A stretch of 62,194 nucleotides of DNA from DAIUFH01 sp036844705 (GTDB lineage: Bacteria > Bacillota > Clostridia > Tissierellales > Tissierellaceae), in the NCBI GenBank assembly GCA_036844705.1, contig DAIUFH010000004.1:1-62194 (forward strand), read 5' to 3'. Both the position numbers and the translations under genes were made by a program. Shown piece by piece: positions 61,250 to 62,194 of this stretch. The notes beneath the pieces were generated by a model. The model searched no databases. It had not been told where the DNA came from and worked only from the letters and a program-made list of their open reading frames with translations. Within the stretch, counting starts at the first letter, position 1. Each line of letters starts with the position of its first letter.

Positions 61250-61519
61250 TCACCATTTAATTTCCGAAATGTCTCTATTTTTACCTTCTAAAGTATATCT
61301 ATATACACCCTTTATTGAAAGCACCTCATCTGCATGAAGCTCTTTCACCTTTTCTATATCTTCAATACTAAATAATATTGACAAACCACAGCTTAAGGTA
61401 ATTTCCCTAGGTGTTGGAATAGTCTTAAAAGGTATTTCATTGTTTTTAAATACTTTTTCACCACTTATTGCATGATGTGTTGAATTAAAAGTGATAATAC
61501 CGTACTCTTCCTTTTTCAT
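61250..61519 (-). CDS. DUF3343 protein (putative Se/S carrier-like)
   Basis: The 89-residue protein of DUF3343 has a GIITFNSTHHAISGEKVFK start, PTPREITLSCGLSI with the conserved Cys (about 44), and the typical FSIEDIEKVKELH helix. It pairs with YedF 8 nt upstream; both recur in selenium metabolism clusters. A role in handling Se or S is inferred from that context only. Confidence 0.88.
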   Translation of the reverse strand: MKKEEYGIITFNSTHHAISGEKVFKNNEIPFKTIPTPREITLSCGLSILFSIEDIEKVKELHADEVLSIKGVYRYTLEGKNRDISEIKW

Positions 61520-61527
61520 TTCTTCTC

Positions 61528-62121
61528 CTATCTTATGTTAATCGTATTAGCATTTTTCATTTTTTCATATATATTATACATATTTGAGATACCGCCTACT
61601 AAAAGCTTATCCTTTAAATTGTAATAATCTAGGCAAGTGCCACATGAATTTATTTCTACCCCCTGCTCTACTAAAGCTTTCAAATCATCTATTACTGGAC
61701 TGCCTTCACAGGTTAAATAAACCCCAGAATTATAAAACAATATATTGGTCGGATATGGTGTAGTTTCCTTGACTGTATATATAAAGCTTTTCATCAATAT
61801 ATTTCCTAATTCATCAGTACCTGAACCCATCTTATCCGATCCTATTGCTATAGTTGACTGACTCAATAATTCATTCTTTACTTCAGATTCCTTTGTAGAT
61901 ATCTTTCCCTTCACAATTTTTATTCGATATTCATTTTCTTTTTCGCTCTCAACAGTAAATTCCAAACCCATACTTGAAGCTAATTTTGATACATTCTCCT
62001 TTGCAACCTCATTATCAACTATGGTTGTGACCATCCCATCACTTAAGTTATCCAATTCTTTCTTAGTCATTATCACAGGCTTTGGACATTCTACTCCCCT
62101 TGCATCTACTTCCTTATTCAT
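61528..62121 (-). CDS. yedF: YedF: TusA-like plus DsrE-like sulfurtransferase-type protein
   Basis: The 197-residue protein has an N-terminal TusA domain (about 1-70; DARGVECPKPVIMTKKEL, active Cys12 in CPKP) and a C-terminal DsrE/F-like domain (about 85-190) with CGTCLDYY. It belongs to the selenium-metabolism YedF group found with selA, selB and selD. The start at 62121 (MNKEVDARG) is set by AGGAGG 7 nt upstream; the frame extends upstream but without a site. The leader 62122-62194 holds CTCGG/CCGAG as a small hairpin and runs off the window. Confidence 0.92.
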   Translation of the reverse strand: MNKEVDARGVECPKPVIMTKKELDNLSDGMVTTIVDNEVAKENVSKLASSMGLEFTVESEKENEYRIKIVKGKISTKESEVKNELLSQSTIAIGSDKMGSGTDELGNILMKSFIYTVKETTPYPTNILFYNSGVYLTCEGSPVIDDLKALVEQGVEINSCGTCLDYYNLKDKLLVGGISNMYNIYEKMKNANTINIR

Positions 62122-62194
62122 ATTTATTCCTCCTTGTATTAAAATAGTCTCTCGGAATACCCGAGCCAGATGGGACAAACATTATATAACCCAC

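Noticed and set aside
62122..62194. Partial gene or SECIS-like hairpin at the right edge
   Set aside because: Only a 5-bp stem (CTCGG/CCGAG) is visible and the sequence ends; not enough to call.

Overview
The window reads as a chromosomal segment of a low-GC, Gram-positive, anaerobic, spore-forming bacterium of the Clostridia/Tissierellia type. The grounds are AT-rich DNA with strong AGGAGG ribosome binding sites, a large Bacillus/Clostridium-type SRP RNA, a Spo0E-like phosphatase, anaerobic metabolism genes (IorAB, flavodiiron protein, Feo system, TAXI-TRAP transporter), a YedF/DUF3343 pair typical of selenium gene clusters, and HrcA/CIRCE control of htpG. No species is claimed.

Layout. 1-5.7 kb: 3' part of the SRP RNA, gltS, then clpB, a CbpA-like DnaJ and a Spo0E-like protein on the minus strand. 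5.9-8.5 kb: Fur-controlled feoA-feoB-feoC. 8.5-9.0 kb: a decayed region. 9.0-12.9 kb: pncB, convergent with iorAB. 13.0-18.1 kb: a TetR regulator divergent from a MacB-like ABC exporter operon (ATPase, FtsX-type permease, HlyD-type adaptor) whose codon use looks foreign. 18.1-23.5 kb: ZIP transporter, flavin-binding oxidase-like protein, tRNA-Ser, tadA, tRNA-Arg, a penicillin-binding carboxypeptidase, a small membrane ORF and an M1 peptidase lipoprotein. 23.7-27.2 kb: TAXI-TRAP uptake system with DUF1850. 27.4-30.3 kb: serS, a PTS EIIC-like protein and niaR. 30.3-40.4 kb: replication and ribosome block (dnaI-like, DnaD-like, GNAT, flavodiiron protein, dnaB, rplI, gdpP, DUF2232, rpsR, ssb, rpsF). 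40.9-44.8 kb: an internally deleted YibE/F gene and a PLP aminotransferase gene interrupted by an IStron. 44.8-50.7 kb: complete phosphate regulon phoR-phoP-phoU-pstB-pstA-pstC-pstS with a Pho box. 50.9-54.1 kb: nucleoside salvage and an iron alcohol dehydrogenase. 54.1-57.1 kb: ECF sigma factor, anti-sigma-like protein and a large TPR membrane protein. 57.3-58.1 kb: second small membrane ORF and a LysM protein. 58.2-62.1 kb: htpG with CIRCE, DUF951, MscS, DUF3343 and YedF.

The standout is the element at about 41677-43556. It is a group IA2-like self-splicing intron fused to a tnpB RNA-guided nuclease gene and a candidate omega-RNA, that is, an IStron. The 5' splice site can be placed from a P1 helix (CCAUGU with GCAUGG, U.G at the cut) and the 3' splice site from a terminal G and a P10-like match. 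Joining 41676 to 43557 restores one open frame from an ATG at 41657 into the aminotransferase. The element has no tnpA. A long inverted repeat folds the tnpB/omega-RNA part away from the intron core, so splicing and guide-RNA production should compete for the same 3' end.

Other points of note: PstS has its two lobes in circularly permuted order; two paralogous 33-39 residue membrane ORFs share a DSLLFFFLLLV core; and at least six copies of a dispersed element related to AAACCCGAGATTCTTC...GAATGACA sit in intergenic DNA, one of them supplying the stop codon of the tetR gene.
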